DNA of 64,000 bases. It comes from Terriglobus tenax (lineage in GTDB: Bacteria; Acidobacteriota; Terriglobia; Terriglobales; Acidobacteriaceae). Below are positions 25,939 to 34,263 of the stretch, piece by piece; positions within the stretch are counted from its first letter, which is position 1; each line of letters begins with the position of its first letter. The notes beneath the pieces were generated by a model. The model ran no database searches. It was not told the DNA's origin and saw only the letters and a program-made list of their open reading frames with translations. Both the position numbers and the translations under genes were made by a program. The DNA lies in NCBI RefSeq assembly GCF_025685395.1, contig NZ_JAGSYA010000003.1, positions 558,001-622,000 of the forward strand, written 5' to 3'.

Positions 25939-26600
25939 GCGGTCATCGTCTGCTGGTGATCGACACCTGCGGGCAGGGCGGATCGGTGGCTGTTGCTTCG
26001 GACGGGTTGTTGCTGCAGGAAGAGCTTGCGCCGCGCATGGCGGCATCGCATGGGCTGGCCGCGGTGCGGCGGTTGCTGGATCAGGCGGGTTGGCCGCTGA
26101 CGAGCCTGGGGGCCATTGCCGTGGTGCACGGGCCGGGATCGTTTACCGGGGTGCGGGTTGGCGTGGCGATGGCCAAGGGGCTATCGGAGGCCGCCGGTGT
26201 AGGGCTGATTCCGGTCTCGCGGCTGGATGTGCTGCGGCATATGCCCATGTCCGGGAATCCGGACATGGGGCACACGGCATCCTGTCAGTTTGCGGCGATG
26301 GATGCGGGCCGGGGTGAGTTTTACCTGGGCTCGGCCGAGCGGCAGGAACTGGTGACGCTGGAAGAGATGCTGCAGCAGGTGCCTGCCGGGGCGACGGTTG
26401 CGGTCTGTGAGGATCGTGTGGCCGACGCTCTGGATGCCTTTTCGCTGCTGCGTGTGGCGGAGCCGCAGGCAAAGGACGCGGTTTCGCTGGCATTCGCGGC
26501 ACTGGCTGCCGGACTTGTTCTGGGAGCCGAGGCGGTGGACGCGCTGTACCTGCGGCGTCCGGATGCGGAGCGGGCGCTGGGACGGGCCAGCCACGCATGA
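25935..26600 (+). CDS. tsaB: tRNA t6A modification protein TsaB, with internal palindrome insertion
   Basis: 221 residues from GTG. TsaB is the inactive ASKHA-fold partner that supports TsaD in making t6A at position 37 of ANN-decoding tRNAs. LVIDTCGQGGSVAVA at the start, VHGPGSFTGVRVGVAMAKGL and FAAMDAGRGEFYLG are family motifs. Between LDVLRHM and FAAMDAGRGEF an unusual segment PMSGNPDMGHTASCQ is encoded by a perfect GAAT-centred palindrome (26244-26269) of the same type as the intergenic REP-like repeats, which suggests a repeat inserted in frame in a surface loop. rimI follows by ATGA overlap. Confidence 0.92.
   Translation: MSGHRLLVIDTCGQGGSVAVASDGLLLQEELAPRMAASHGLAAVRRLLDQAGWPLTSLGAIAVVHGPGSFTGVRVGVAMAKGLSEAAGVGLIPVSRLDVLRHMPMSGNPDMGHTASCQFAAMDAGRGEFYLGSAERQELVTLEEMLQQVPAGATVAVCEDRVADALDAFSLLRVAEPQAKDAVSLAFAALAAGLVLGAEAVDALYLRRPDAERALGRASHA
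26244..26269. repeat. REP-like palindrome inside tsaB
   Basis: CCCATGTCCGG (26244-26254), loop GAAT, CCGGACATGGG (26259-26269), followed by GCACAC. Structure and flank resemble the repeat at 21122-21147. Confidence 0.65.
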
Positions 26601-27076
26601 TTCGCCAGGCGGGAGAGCAGGATGCTGCTGCTCTGTTTTCTCTGCAGACAGCCGCGCCGGGCATGCCGCCGTGGACGGAGATTCACTGGCTGGAGCTGCT
26701 GCACAGCGATGCGGTTGTCCTGATTGCGGAGATGGATGGGGTCGCGGCTGGGTGCGCGGTCGTGTCGATGGTGCGGATTCCCGGGGAGACGACCGCTGAG
26801 CTTGAGGCGATTGTGGTGACGGCCAAATACCGCCGGACCGGGCTGGGTGAGGCGATGATGCGGGAGATGATGGCCACGGTGCAGGCGGAGGGAGCGGTGC
26901 GGCTGCTGCTGGAGGTCCGAACCGGGAATTTACCGGCGATCTCGCTGTATCAGAAGCTGGGCTTTGAAAAAGAAGGTCTGCGGCGGCGGTATTATCGCGA
27001 TCCGGTGGAAGATGCCGTTCTGATGTCTGTGCGGTTTCCACAGGAGGCGGTTGCCCCGGAAAAAAGACAGGAGTAA
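26597..27076 (+). CDS. rimI: Ribosomal protein S18-alanine N-acetyltransferase (RimI-like GNAT)
   Basis: 159 residues with the GNAT fold: AELEAIVVTAKYRRTGLGEAMM carries the acetyl-CoA pyrophosphate loop (R/Q-x-x-G-x-G/A pattern KYRRTGLGEA). LEVRTGNLPAISLYQKLGF and KEGLRRRYY are typical of RimI. RimI acetylates the N-terminal alanine of ribosomal protein S18. Its start overlaps the tsaB stop by four bases, and tsaB-rimI pairing is common in bacteria, which supports the assignment over other GNATs. Confidence 0.88.
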   Translation: MIRQAGEQDAAALFSLQTAAPGMPPWTEIHWLELLHSDAVVLIAEMDGVAAGCAVVSMVRIPGETTAELEAIVVTAKYRRTGLGEAMMREMMATVQAEGAVRLLLEVRTGNLPAISLYQKLGFEKEGLRRRYYRDPVEDAVLMSVRFPQEAVAPEKRQE

Positions 27077-27106
27077 ATTCCTTGGCATCCGTTGAAGGAG
27101 GTTTTC

Positions 27107-27307
27107 ATGCTTCCTGCGCACACCCCCACGTCGTTCCGTCATGAGCAGCTGACTCGTCTCGAGATGGAGCACGCGCGCTACTCTGAACGTCTGAACCACA
27201 TTGTCACCAACCGTCTGCACTCGCCCTACGACCAGTGGGAAGAGGCCCGGCTGAAAAAGATGAAGCTGAAGTTGAAGGATGCGATGGAGCATCTGCGAGG
27301 GGACTGA
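27107..27307 (+). CDS. YdcH/DUF465-like small protein
   Basis: 66 residues starting at ATG with a strong AAGGAGG site 6-7 bases upstream. The pattern EQLTRLEMEHARYSERLNHI then EEARLKKMKLKLKDAMEHL is the usual YdcH (DUF465) arrangement of two antiparallel helices ending in LKKxKLxLKD. Its function is not established. It stands apart from rimI by 30 bases and could be read from the same transcript. Confidence 0.75.
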   Translation: MLPAHTPTSFRHEQLTRLEMEHARYSERLNHIVTNRLHSPYDQWEEARLKKMKLKLKDAMEHLRGD

Positions 27308-27510
27308 TTCCTGTCCCCGGGTATTTCACCATTTCCTGAACAGTGACAACGGTGCTCCCACCCGGGACGCCATGCTGTTTTTGTGTACTGCCGCAACTGG
27401 CGCTTCGCTAATTTTCGAAGGCCGGGAGGCGGAAGGCATGTCTTTTGTGTGAAGAGCAGGCCGCAGGCAACGTCCTTTTGCCGGGGCGGTTCTATAATCG
27501 GAAGAACTTT

Positions 27511-28140
27511 ATGGTGCGTGACGGTCTTCTTTATGCGCTCGGCCTTGTGGTCGTCGCCGTTTTACTTTGGTTCCTGGTTGGCTCGGCCTGGCTGGTCACG
27601 ATTCCGGTGTTGCTGGCGCTTTTCTTCCTGTGGTTCTTCCGCGATCCGTCGCGTACCGTGCCGCAGGGCAGAGGCCTGATTGTTTCCCCGGCGGACGGCA
27701 AGGTAACGGAGGCGGAGTGGATTGAGACCTCCGCCGGTTCGCGTCTGCGGATCAGCATCTTCCTGAACGTATTTGATGTTCACGTGAACCGTTCGCCGAT
27801 TGAAGGCACGGTCACGCAGGTGGAGTACCGCAAGGGCCTCTACAAGAATGCGATGGCTCCGGATTCTGCTGTTGTGAACGAGCAGTCGCTGATTACGGTG
27901 GAGAATCCGCTGTACCAGGTCAGCTTCAAGCAGATTGCGGGTCTGCTGGCCCGCCGCATTGTGTGCAACGTAAAGCCGGGCGACCGGGTGGAGCGGGGAC
28001 AGCGTATAGGCTTGATCAAGTTCGGTTCGCGCGTGGATGTTCTGTTGCCCTCTGAGGCTGTGCTGAAGGTAAAGAAGGGGATGCGGGTTAGCTGCGGGTC
28101 GACCGTGCTGGCTGAGATGCCCGCTGCACCGGAGGCCTGA
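27511..28140 (+). CDS. psd: Phosphatidylserine decarboxylase (short form)
   Basis: 209 residues. It makes phosphatidylethanolamine from phosphatidylserine at the inner membrane. Two hydrophobic helices at residues 7-42 are followed by [16 protein letters not shown], the histidine-containing [13 protein letters not shown], and [12 protein letters not shown]. The self-cleavage site is near the C-terminus: CGST (195-198), where Ser197 should become the pyruvoyl group. This is the archaeal-like/Psd-B short type of about 210 residues. The ATG was chosen over earlier in-frame starts because the membrane helices begin there. pssA starts on the last base of its stop codon, so enzymes for two consecutive steps are coupled. 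Confidence 0.95.
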   Translation: MVRDGLLYALGLVVVAVLLWFLVGSAWLVTIPVLLALFFLWFFRDPSRTVPQGRGLIVSPADGKVTEAEWIETSAGSRLRISIFLNVFDVHVNRSPIEGTVTQVEYRKGLYKNAMAPDSAVVNEQSLITVENPLYQVSFKQIAGLLARRIVCNVKPGDRVERGQRIGLIKFGSRVDVLLPSEAVLKVKKGMRVSCGSTVLAEMPAAPEA

Positions 28141-28976
28141 TGGCTGAAGTGATCGAGCGCCGGAGGAAGCAGCCGCGCCGCGCGATGTACGTCCTTCCGT
28201 CGTTGTTCACCGCGGGCAATATTGCGGTGGGCTTCTACGCGATTCTGCAGAGTATGCAGGCGGTGACGACCGGGGACCATAACTATTTTGACCGCGCCGC
28301 GCTTGCGATTGCGTTTGCCATGCCGTTTGACGCGCTGGATGGACGCATTGCGCGCATGACGAATACGGCCAGCGAGTTTGGCAAGGAACTGGACAGCCTG
28401 GCGGATGTTATTACCTTCGGTGTCGCCCCGGCGATCCTGGCCTACCTGTGGGGCTTCCGTATGCTGCCGGAGCTGGGCAATCTGGTCTTCCGGCAGAAGG
28501 TGATGGACCTGGGAATGTTTATATGTTTCCTGTTCCTGATCTGCGGAGCCAGCCGCCTGGCGCGGTTCAACATTACGAAAGATCCGCAGCCACAGAATCC
28601 TGGCAGACCTGATCGCAAGTACTTTGTTGGGATGCCGATTCCGGCCGCGGCGGGTGTCGTGGTCTCCGTGGTGCATTGCTTCAATGGCAGCCCGGTAGAC
28701 AATATCTGGGTTGCGCTTTTGTGGCTGACGTTTGTGTCTTTTGTCGGTTTTCTGATGGTGAGCCGTTGGCGCTTCTGGAGCGGCAAGGAGATCAACCTGA
28801 GCCACGGACGTCCGTTTCGCCTGCTGATCCTGCTGACGCTGGCGATTGTTCCGATTTACCTGTTCCACCAGTATGTGCTGATTGCGCTGGGACTGGGATA
28901 TACGGTATACGGGCTATTCTCGCGCGTGAGCTATGGCTGGATGCGACGCCGCGCCTCGCATGCTGCATCGAATTAG
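28140..28976 (+). CDS. pssA: CDP-diacylglycerol-serine O-phosphatidyltransferase
   Basis: 278 residues, a multi-pass CDP-alcohol phosphatidyltransferase. The active-site signature D-G-x2-A-R-x8-G-x3-D-x3-D is seen as DALDGRIARMTNTASEFG continuing into KELDSLAD (about residues 62-87). The N-terminal LPSLFTAGNIAVGFYAI is the first helix of the PssA type, and at least six hydrophobic segments follow. It condenses CDP-diacylglycerol with serine to give phosphatidylserine, the substrate of Psd encoded directly upstream. Confidence 0.95.
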   Translation: MAEVIERRRKQPRRAMYVLPSLFTAGNIAVGFYAILQSMQAVTTGDHNYFDRAALAIAFAMPFDALDGRIARMTNTASEFGKELDSLADVITFGVAPAILAYLWGFRMLPELGNLVFRQKVMDLGMFICFLFLICGASRLARFNITKDPQPQNPGRPDRKYFVGMPIPAAAGVVVSVVHCFNGSPVDNIWVALLWLTFVSFVGFLMVSRWRFWSGKEINLSHGRPFRLLILLTLAIVPIYLFHQYVLIALGLGYTVYGLFSRVSYGWMRRRASHAASN

Positions 28977-28997
28977 CAGCAACAGGAAGGAAGCAAG

Positions 28998-30041
28998 ATG
29001 GAAGAACGTGTGTACCACGCGGGCATTGCCGGTGTGACGAGCCTGGCAGGCAAAGACCTGCATGAAGAACTTGGTCAGAGTGTGATGGCTGCGGCGGATG
29101 TTCGCTTGCTGGACCATGAGGAACTGGCCGGGCAACTGGAAGCCACCGATGACGAGATGAGCTTTATCCAGAAGATCGATGCCCATGCGTTTGAGGGGCT
29201 GGATGTCGTATTCTTTGCCGGCAGCGCTGCGCAGACTGCCGAGAGTTGGAACTTCGCCAGGAAGGCTGGCGCCAATATTGTGGACCTGAGCTATGCGCTG
29301 GAAAGCGAGCCGGAGACGCTGGTACAGGCTCCGTGGGTGGAGCAGGCATTGGCGGCGAAGGGGACGGGTACGCTTCCGGGATTGAGCACGGTTGCGGTGG
29401 TTGCCGCTCATCCGGCGTCATTGATGCTGGCGCTGATTGCCGCCCGTGCAGGGAAAAGCCTACCGCTGAAGAGCCTGGCTGCGGTGGTGTACGAGCCGGC
29501 CTCGCAGTTGGGCAAAGAGACGATGGACGAGCTGCACCAGCAGACGCTGAACCTGCTCTCCTTCCAGAATCTGCCGAAGGAACAGTATGACGCGCAGGCT
29601 GCGTTCAACCTGTTACCGGAGTTTGGGGAGAGCGCGCTGCAGCGGCTGTCCGTCACGGAAAATCGTATTCGCAAGCACTTTGATCTGCTGGCAGCAGGAC
29701 GTCTGCCGGAGGTTGCGCTGCAGGTCGTCCATGCCCCCGTTTTCCATGGCTACACAGCCAGCGTTCTGGTGGAGTTTGCCGAGCCAGTGGATTTGCCCTT
29801 GTTGGAGCGGGCGCTGGAAGGCGAACACGTGGAGGTCCTGCTGGGGGATGCCGAGCCGCCAAGCAATGTATCCGCTGCTGGCCGTAAGGAGATTCTGGTG
29901 CGTCTTCCAGAGGACGCGGGACAGGCTGTGTCGCGCGTATGGCTGTGGCTTGCGGCGGACAACCTGAAGCTGGCTGCACAGAATGCGATTGCCTGTGCAG
30001 TGGAGTTGGAAAAGCTGCGTCCGCAAGGGAAGGTGCAGTAA
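28998..30041 (+). CDS. Aspartate-semialdehyde dehydrogenase-like protein lacking the catalytic cysteine
   Basis: 347 residues with the Asd/USG-1 fold: an N-terminal dinucleotide-binding domain (HAGIAGVTSLAGKDLHEEL, DVVFFAGSAAQTAESW, ANIVDLSYAL), HAPVFHGYTASVLVEF corresponding to the Asd dimer/active-site strand, and DNLKLAAQNAIACAVEL as the family C-terminus. Where Asd has the catalytic N-C-S/T, this protein reads VVAAHPASLML, so the nucleophile is missing. The glycine-rich nucleotide loop is also degenerate. It is probably not an active Asd and is better compared with USG-1-like paralogs of unknown function. It lies between pssA and corA. Confidence 0.8.
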   Translation: MEERVYHAGIAGVTSLAGKDLHEELGQSVMAAADVRLLDHEELAGQLEATDDEMSFIQKIDAHAFEGLDVVFFAGSAAQTAESWNFARKAGANIVDLSYALESEPETLVQAPWVEQALAAKGTGTLPGLSTVAVVAAHPASLMLALIAARAGKSLPLKSLAAVVYEPASQLGKETMDELHQQTLNLLSFQNLPKEQYDAQAAFNLLPEFGESALQRLSVTENRIRKHFDLLAAGRLPEVALQVVHAPVFHGYTASVLVEFAEPVDLPLLERALEGEHVEVLLGDAEPPSNVSAAGRKEILVRLPEDAGQAVSRVWLWLAADNLKLAAQNAIACAVELEKLRPQGKVQ

Positions 30042-30043
30042 AC

Positions 30044-31024
30044 GTGCTGCGGTCGTTTCGGCTGGAAGCCGGGAAGCTGCGTGTGGATGAGACGGGAGAG
30101 AGTGTTCCCCTACACCAAGCGCAGTGGATTGACATGCTGTCGCCCACGCAGGAAGAGGAACACACGGTCGAGAGCGCGCTTGCGCTGTCTGTTCCTACGC
30201 GGGAAGAGATGGTGGAGGTTGAGAGCAGCAGCAACCTGTACCGCGAGAACGATGCGTCGTATATCACCATTCGCCTGCTGAGCCGACCTCGTGACCAGCA
30301 ACCCAAGCTGGCGGCGGTGACCATGGTGGTAACGCGGGATAAGTTTGTCACGCTGCGCTATGCCGATCCCACACCGTTCAAGCTGTTCTGTGCCCGTGTA
30401 GACAAGAACCCGAAGGTGATTGAGCGCCCGCGTGAGGCGGTGCTGACCTTTATGGAGACGGTGGTCGATCGCGTCGCGGACATACTGGAAGAGATTGGCA
30501 ATACTCTGGACCAGTTGGCCGGTGAACTCTTTGCGCAGGACGCGACCTCAGTGAAGAAGGACGTGGAGCAGGACCTGGCGCAGATGCTGCGACAGATTGG
30601 CCGCAGCGGCGACCTTGCCGGCCGTGCCCGAGAAAGCCTGCTGAGCCTTACCAGGGCGGCCGTATTCGTCGCCGGCGGAGAGGGCGGGGAAGAGCCTACC
30701 ACCAGCGAAGCCCTTCGCCTGAAGACCTTGCAGAGAGACATCAGATCACTGCTGGAACACGATGCGTACCTGCTGTCGCAGATCCAGTTCCTCCTGGACT
30801 CGAATCTTGGCATGATCAGCATTCAGCAAAACGCGATCATCAAGATCCTGTCGGTGGCCGCAGTCATCTTCCTTCCACCAACGCTGGTGGGGTCGCTCTA
30901 CGGCATGAACTTCGAGCACATGCCGGAGTTGAGGTGGCACATGGGGTACCCAATGGCGATTGTGATGATGGTACTGTCCGCAATTGTGCCGTATTGGTAT
31001 TTCAGAAAGCGCGGCTGGCTGTAA
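30044..31024 (+). CDS. corA: CorA-family magnesium/divalent metal transporter
   Basis: 326 residues from a GTG three bases after the preceding stop. The soluble helical domain covers about residues 1-260. Two transmembrane helices at the C-terminus carry the signature YGMNFEHMPEL (GMN motif) between IIKILSVAAVIFLPPTLVGSL and YPMAIVMMVLSAIVPYWYF, with a short basic tail. CorA pentamers form an Mg2+ (or Co2+/Ni2+) channel. The 12-base gap between its stop and the following tRNA-Leu fragment marks the end of core sequence before the mobile element. Confidence 0.92.
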   Translation: MLRSFRLEAGKLRVDETGESVPLHQAQWIDMLSPTQEEEHTVESALALSVPTREEMVEVESSSNLYRENDASYITIRLLSRPRDQQPKLAAVTMVVTRDKFVTLRYADPTPFKLFCARVDKNPKVIERPREAVLTFMETVVDRVADILEEIGNTLDQLAGELFAQDATSVKKDVEQDLAQMLRQIGRSGDLAGRARESLLSLTRAAVFVAGGEGGEEPTTSEALRLKTLQRDIRSLLEHDAYLLSQIQFLLDSNLGMISIQQNAIIKILSVAAVIFLPPTLVGSLYGMNFEHMPELRWHMGYPMAIVMMVLSAIVPYWYFRKRGWL

Positions 31025-31036
31025 AATCAAAAGTGC

Positions 31037-31077
31037 GCCGGGATGGCGGAACTGGCAGACGCAGCGGACTCAAAATC
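31037..31077 (+). pseudogene. tRNA-Leu(CAA), 5' half only, broken by element insertion
   Basis: Bases 31037-31075 give acceptor 5' strand GCCGGGA, T8, a complete D arm, and the anticodon stem GCGGA with loop CTCAAAA (anticodon CAA). The expected 3' stem TCCGC is replaced by TCGTC and no variable arm, T arm or CCA follows. The break sits right after GACTCAAAATC, a block also found in the complete tRNA-Leu at 56413-56423. Confidence 0.8.
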
Positions 31078-31088
31078 GTCCAAGACAG

Positions 31089-31123
31089 CGTTTAGAGTGC
31101 CATCAAATGACTAAAACTAAACG
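31089..31123. repeat. Inverted repeat near the left end of the element
   Basis: CGTTTAG (31089-31095) and CTAAACG (31117-31123) flank 21 bases, between the broken tRNA and the integrase. Such short inverted arms are often recombinase-binding sites; function is inferred. Confidence 0.4.
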
Positions 31124-31210
31124 GCTTATACGAAAATCCCCTTAAGGATTTCTGTTGCACAACCCTTTCACACTTTGGTGTATGTTGGAGGTGTCAGGAG
31201 GTGCTTTCGC

Positions 31211-32479
31211 ATGTCCGAACACCACACCATCCTCGGTGGCAAGGTCCACGTCTACAAACGTCCCAATAGCTCAAGCTGGCAATGCGCGACGTATTTAGCT
31301 GGGAAGAACCGGCGCACGACAACCAAAGAAGACAGCCTCTCGAAAGCAAAAGAGTTTGCTGAAGACTGGTACTTGCAACTGCGCGGTAAACTTCGCGACG
31401 GTGAGTTGAAGACCGGCAGGATGTTCCGCGATGCCGCGAAGTTATATCTGCGCGAGTTCGACATCATGACGCAGGGACAGCGAAACGCGACCTACGCGCG
31501 TGGCCAGCATGCGCGTACGAATGGTTATCTTGTGCCGTTCTTCGGCAGCATGGTTCTTCCCGAAATCACTGCGGGCAAAATCAATGAATACCGCATCCAT
31601 CGACTAGAAGAAGCCAAAGCGTCCCGTGGCAAGCCTCCAGCGCATAGCACGATGCACCAAGAGATCGTGACGCTACGACAGATTTTCAAAACGGCATTAC
31701 GGCACGGATGGATCGACCATATGCCGGACATGTCTGCGCCCTATCGGGCGTCGGCCAAGATTTCTCATCGAGCATGGTTTTCACCGGAAGAGTATAAGCA
31801 GCTTTACGAAGCGACCCGCAAACGGGCGCAACACCCGAAACAGCCACGATTCCGCTGGGAAGCGGAGCAGCTTCACGACTATGTTCTGTTCTCTGCGAAT
31901 ACCGGACTGCGGCCCGATGAAGCGATGTGCCTTCAGTTTCGTGATGTGAAGGTCATCGAAGATGAAGGCAGCGGCCAAACGATCTTGGAGATCGAAGTTC
32001 GAGGCAAGAGAGGTATTGGCTTCTGCAAGAGCACAGCAGGAGCAGTGAGGCCGTTCGAACGATTGAAGACCCGTCCTCGTCCTGACGGTGGACCGGGACG
32101 GACAGGAAGCCGTAAGGAAAACGGCGAATGGCAGCAACCAGGACCAACTGAACTTCTGTTTCCGAAGTGGTCGCGTGACTTGTTCAACGCAATTCTTGAA
32201 GAAGAGAAACTGCGGGTTGATCGTGATGGAAGGCCGCGAACGGCTTACAGTCTTCGGCACACCTACATCTGTTTGCGGCTGCTTGAAGGTGCCGACATCT
32301 ACCAGATCGCAAAGAACTGCCGAACAAGTGTAGAGATGATCGAGAAATACTACGCCGCTCACCTAAAGACTCAACTCGATGCTTCTGCGATCAATGTGAT
32401 GAGGCCACGTCCAAAGAAGGACGTGGCAAAGAAGGGTCCCAAGCGAGTAGAGCCGCAGCCGTTAGCCGAAGCGATGTAG
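31211..32479 (+). CDS. Tyrosine recombinase/integrase
   Basis: 422 residues from the ATG at 31211, chosen because AGGAGGTG lies seven bases upstream (31196-31203). The N-terminal and core-binding regions (about 1-190) are followed by the catalytic domain: the first arginine in NTGLRPDEAMCL, the box YSLRHTYICLRL (histidine and second arginine), and the nucleophile in MIEKYYAAH. The first histidine of the usual HxxR box is tyrosine here. It likely integrates the element at the tRNA-Leu anticodon region. The C-terminus is basic and proline-rich. Confidence 0.93.
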   Translation: MSEHHTILGGKVHVYKRPNSSSWQCATYLAGKNRRTTTKEDSLSKAKEFAEDWYLQLRGKLRDGELKTGRMFRDAAKLYLREFDIMTQGQRNATYARGQHARTNGYLVPFFGSMVLPEITAGKINEYRIHRLEEAKASRGKPPAHSTMHQEIVTLRQIFKTALRHGWIDHMPDMSAPYRASAKISHRAWFSPEEYKQLYEATRKRAQHPKQPRFRWEAEQLHDYVLFSANTGLRPDEAMCLQFRDVKVIEDEGSGQTILEIEVRGKRGIGFCKSTAGAVRPFERLKTRPRPDGGPGRTGSRKENGEWQQPGPTELLFPKWSRDLFNAILEEEKLRVDRDGRPRTAYSLRHTYICLRLLEGADIYQIAKNCRTSVEMIEKYYAAHLKTQLDASAINVMRPRPKKDVAKKGPKRVEPQPLAEAM

Positions 32480-32486
32480 TTGGTCT

Positions 32487-32511
32487 ACCCGGATGGAAGC
32501 ATCCGGGTTTG
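32487..32511 (+). terminator. Terminator after the integrase
   Basis: ACCCGGATG (32487-32495), loop GAAG, CATCCGGGT (32500-32508), then TT. It lies 7 bases after the integrase stop. Confidence 0.8.
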
Positions 32512-32516
32512 CTTTG

Positions 32517-32557
32517 GCACCGGATCAGGGCCGCTCCGGCCCGTTTTGATCCGGTGC
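32517..32557. terminator. Nested hairpin between integrase and nucC
   Basis: GCACCGGATC (32517-32526) pairs with GATCCGGTGC (32548-32557), enclosing GGGCCG/CGGCCC. It lies between convergent genes and probably ends transcription from one or both sides. Confidence 0.6.
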
Positions 32558-32605
32558 TGTCTCTGCACACGAGCGTGTGCCAAAACTAACAACCCTTAAT
32601 CGAAG

Positions 32606-33331
32606 CTATTGAGATAGCCATTTGGCATAGGCCATAACATCAATCATCGGAACTGTCCCGCTAAATTGAAGTTCTGAGATGAGCTTCAAAAGGAACGCCG
32701 TTGCAGGCTTGCCCTCTCTAACAAAAGCATAGCTGGCAGAAGTCCGATCACGGAAAAAGTGGCCGTGCGATGCGACACAACCAATATCCAGTCGCCCGAG
32801 ATGCTGATCCTTCTGTAGGCTGGCTTTGATCGGATCGCCAAAGCATGGGGACCAGTCACTCTCGAACGTGAGCAGCCCTCCCAGAATAGTGATGGGATTT
32901 TTAGGTGGATAGACTCCACCGGCATGAGGAATAGGCAAACTTGTCCTGTGCAGGCGTCGGATGCTGCTCAACTTCGCTTGTGCGTAGGCTACCTGTTCGG
33001 CTGAAATTGCTTGTTTTGCCTCGAAGGCGGCGTAGACGCTTTCGGCTGGTACGACGAGTTGATCTTCATACTTTAGGATGAAGGGTGAATACTGACGATC
33101 GAAGATAATTATGTCGATCTGATCGCTGAATGAGCCTTCGCTGTCGACTACGTGGCCAGTCTCAGCAGCATAGCGCTGCGGAAGGTACTGCTGGAGAAGT
33201 TTGAGCCATACTCCTTCTGTTGCGTTACCCTTCGTCGTCGAATGACCGAAGGACTTTCGCGACGCTTCCAGCCTTCGATGGATGTCTTCATGCAAGGTCG
33301 ATAGAAGTTGCCCTAATGACCATTCGCTCAT
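32606..33331 (-). CDS. nucC: NucC, CBASS effector DNA endonuclease
   Basis: 241 residues, very similar along its length to E. coli NucC as I remember it (SEWSLGQLLSTLHEDI at the start, RRLHRTSLPIPHAGG, LGGLLTFESDWSP, GCVASHGHFF, TVPMIDVMAYAKWL at the end). The nuclease residues fall at Asp73, Glu104 and Lys106 (DQIDIIIFD and FEAKQ), the same positions as in the E. coli enzyme. NucC trimers bind cyclic tri-adenylate, form hexamers and cut double-stranded DNA to kill the infected cell. It is the last gene of the CBASS operon and overlaps the ATPase gene by four bases. Confidence 0.96.
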   Translation of the reverse strand: MSEWSLGQLLSTLHEDIHRRLEASRKSFGHSTTKGNATEGVWLKLLQQYLPQRYAAETGHVVDSEGSFSDQIDIIIFDRQYSPFILKYEDQLVVPAESVYAAFEAKQAISAEQVAYAQAKLSSIRRLHRTSLPIPHAGGVYPPKNPITILGGLLTFESDWSPCFGDPIKASLQKDQHLGRLDIGCVASHGHFFRDRTSASYAFVREGKPATAFLLKLISELQFSGTVPMIDVMAYAKWLSQ

Positions 33332-34263
33332 TGCTGTACCTCCTTGAATGGTGGCGTTGGAACCATTTTCTTCGCGAGTTCGATTGCCCTCTTTGGATGG
33401 ATGGCTTTATCTGGATAGGCGTCCAAGATGAGGTTGGGAAGAAATCGTTGGGTCAGGTCTGAGAATGTGAACCCATAGTTGTGCTTCGTATTCGGTCCCG
33501 TAGCATTGACTATCGCATCGAGATCGTGTGCGGAGAACCCTGCTTCCACTAGGGCACCGCTCAATACAGCCTTCCGCTGCGCATCGTCGGGTCTATAAAA
33601 CTCAAGGATGTCTGCTGCTCTCCGTCGTACAGCAGGGTCCAATGCTCCGAGACGATTGGTGCACATGATGACCGCGGCTGGCAGGTTGCCCGTGGCAAGC
33701 CGGTTGATCCCACGGATCAGAGCATTCACGCCAGCACGGTCTTCATGGTGCATCTGAGCCGCTTCTCGGGATTGCGCTAGCGCGTCCGCCTCGTCGATCA
33801 GTAGGATGACCCCGCCCCGCGTCTTTCCGCCATTGCCTTTCAGCTTTGTTGCCTCGGCCACCGTGTGATCAAACGCAGCAGAGATGAGTTGGGTCATCTC
33901 TCCTACTCGTCCCTGCCCACGCGTCGATAAGCTCAGAGGGAGGAGGGTGATTTCGATGTGCTCTTGCCGCGCAACGGCATCACCAATCGTTTCGGCCAGC
34001 TCGGATTTGCCAGAACCAACATCTCCGGCCAAGATGACCAGAGGGGGGCGACTTGTAACAAGTGCAACAAGCCTTTCCGCATGAGGATGGTGCTTGTTAG
34101 CCCAATCGTGAAGATGCTTGGAATTGACCAAGAGCCCAAGTATCTTCGTCAGGCGCAGCTTGTAGTCGTCGAGTCCTACGAGGCGATCTAGTCGTTCTCT
34201 ATATTCGAAGTCGGGATACGTCATACGACGCTCGAATAATTCGTCTAACGATAGCTGGCTCAT
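33328..34263 (-). CDS. cap6: TRIP13-like AAA+ ATPase of CBASS (Cap6)
   Basis: 311 residues. Walker A GDVGSGKSELAE (80-91), Walker B VILLIDEADAL with Asp157-Glu158, and sensor region VIMCTNRLGALDPAVRRRA identify an AAA+ remodeller of the Pch2/TRIP13 group. In type III CBASS it disassembles the complex of the HORMA protein with the nucleotidyltransferase and so keeps signalling off until infection. Its ATG overlaps the HORMA stop by one base and its end overlaps nucC by four, which fits a tightly coupled operon. Confidence 0.93.
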   Translation of the reverse strand: MSQLSLDELFERRMTYPDFEYRERLDRLVGLDDYKLRLTKILGLLVNSKHLHDWANKHHPHAERLVALVTSRPPLVILAGDVGSGKSELAETIGDAVARQEHIEITLLPLSLSTRGQGRVGEMTQLISAAFDHTVAEATKLKGNGGKTRGGVILLIDEADALAQSREAAQMHHEDRAGVNALIRGINRLATGNLPAAVIMCTNRLGALDPAVRRRAADILEFYRPDDAQRKAVLSGALVEAGFSAHDLDAIVNATGPNTKHNYGFTFSDLTQRFLPNLILDAYPDKAIHPKRAIELAKKMVPTPPFKEVQQ

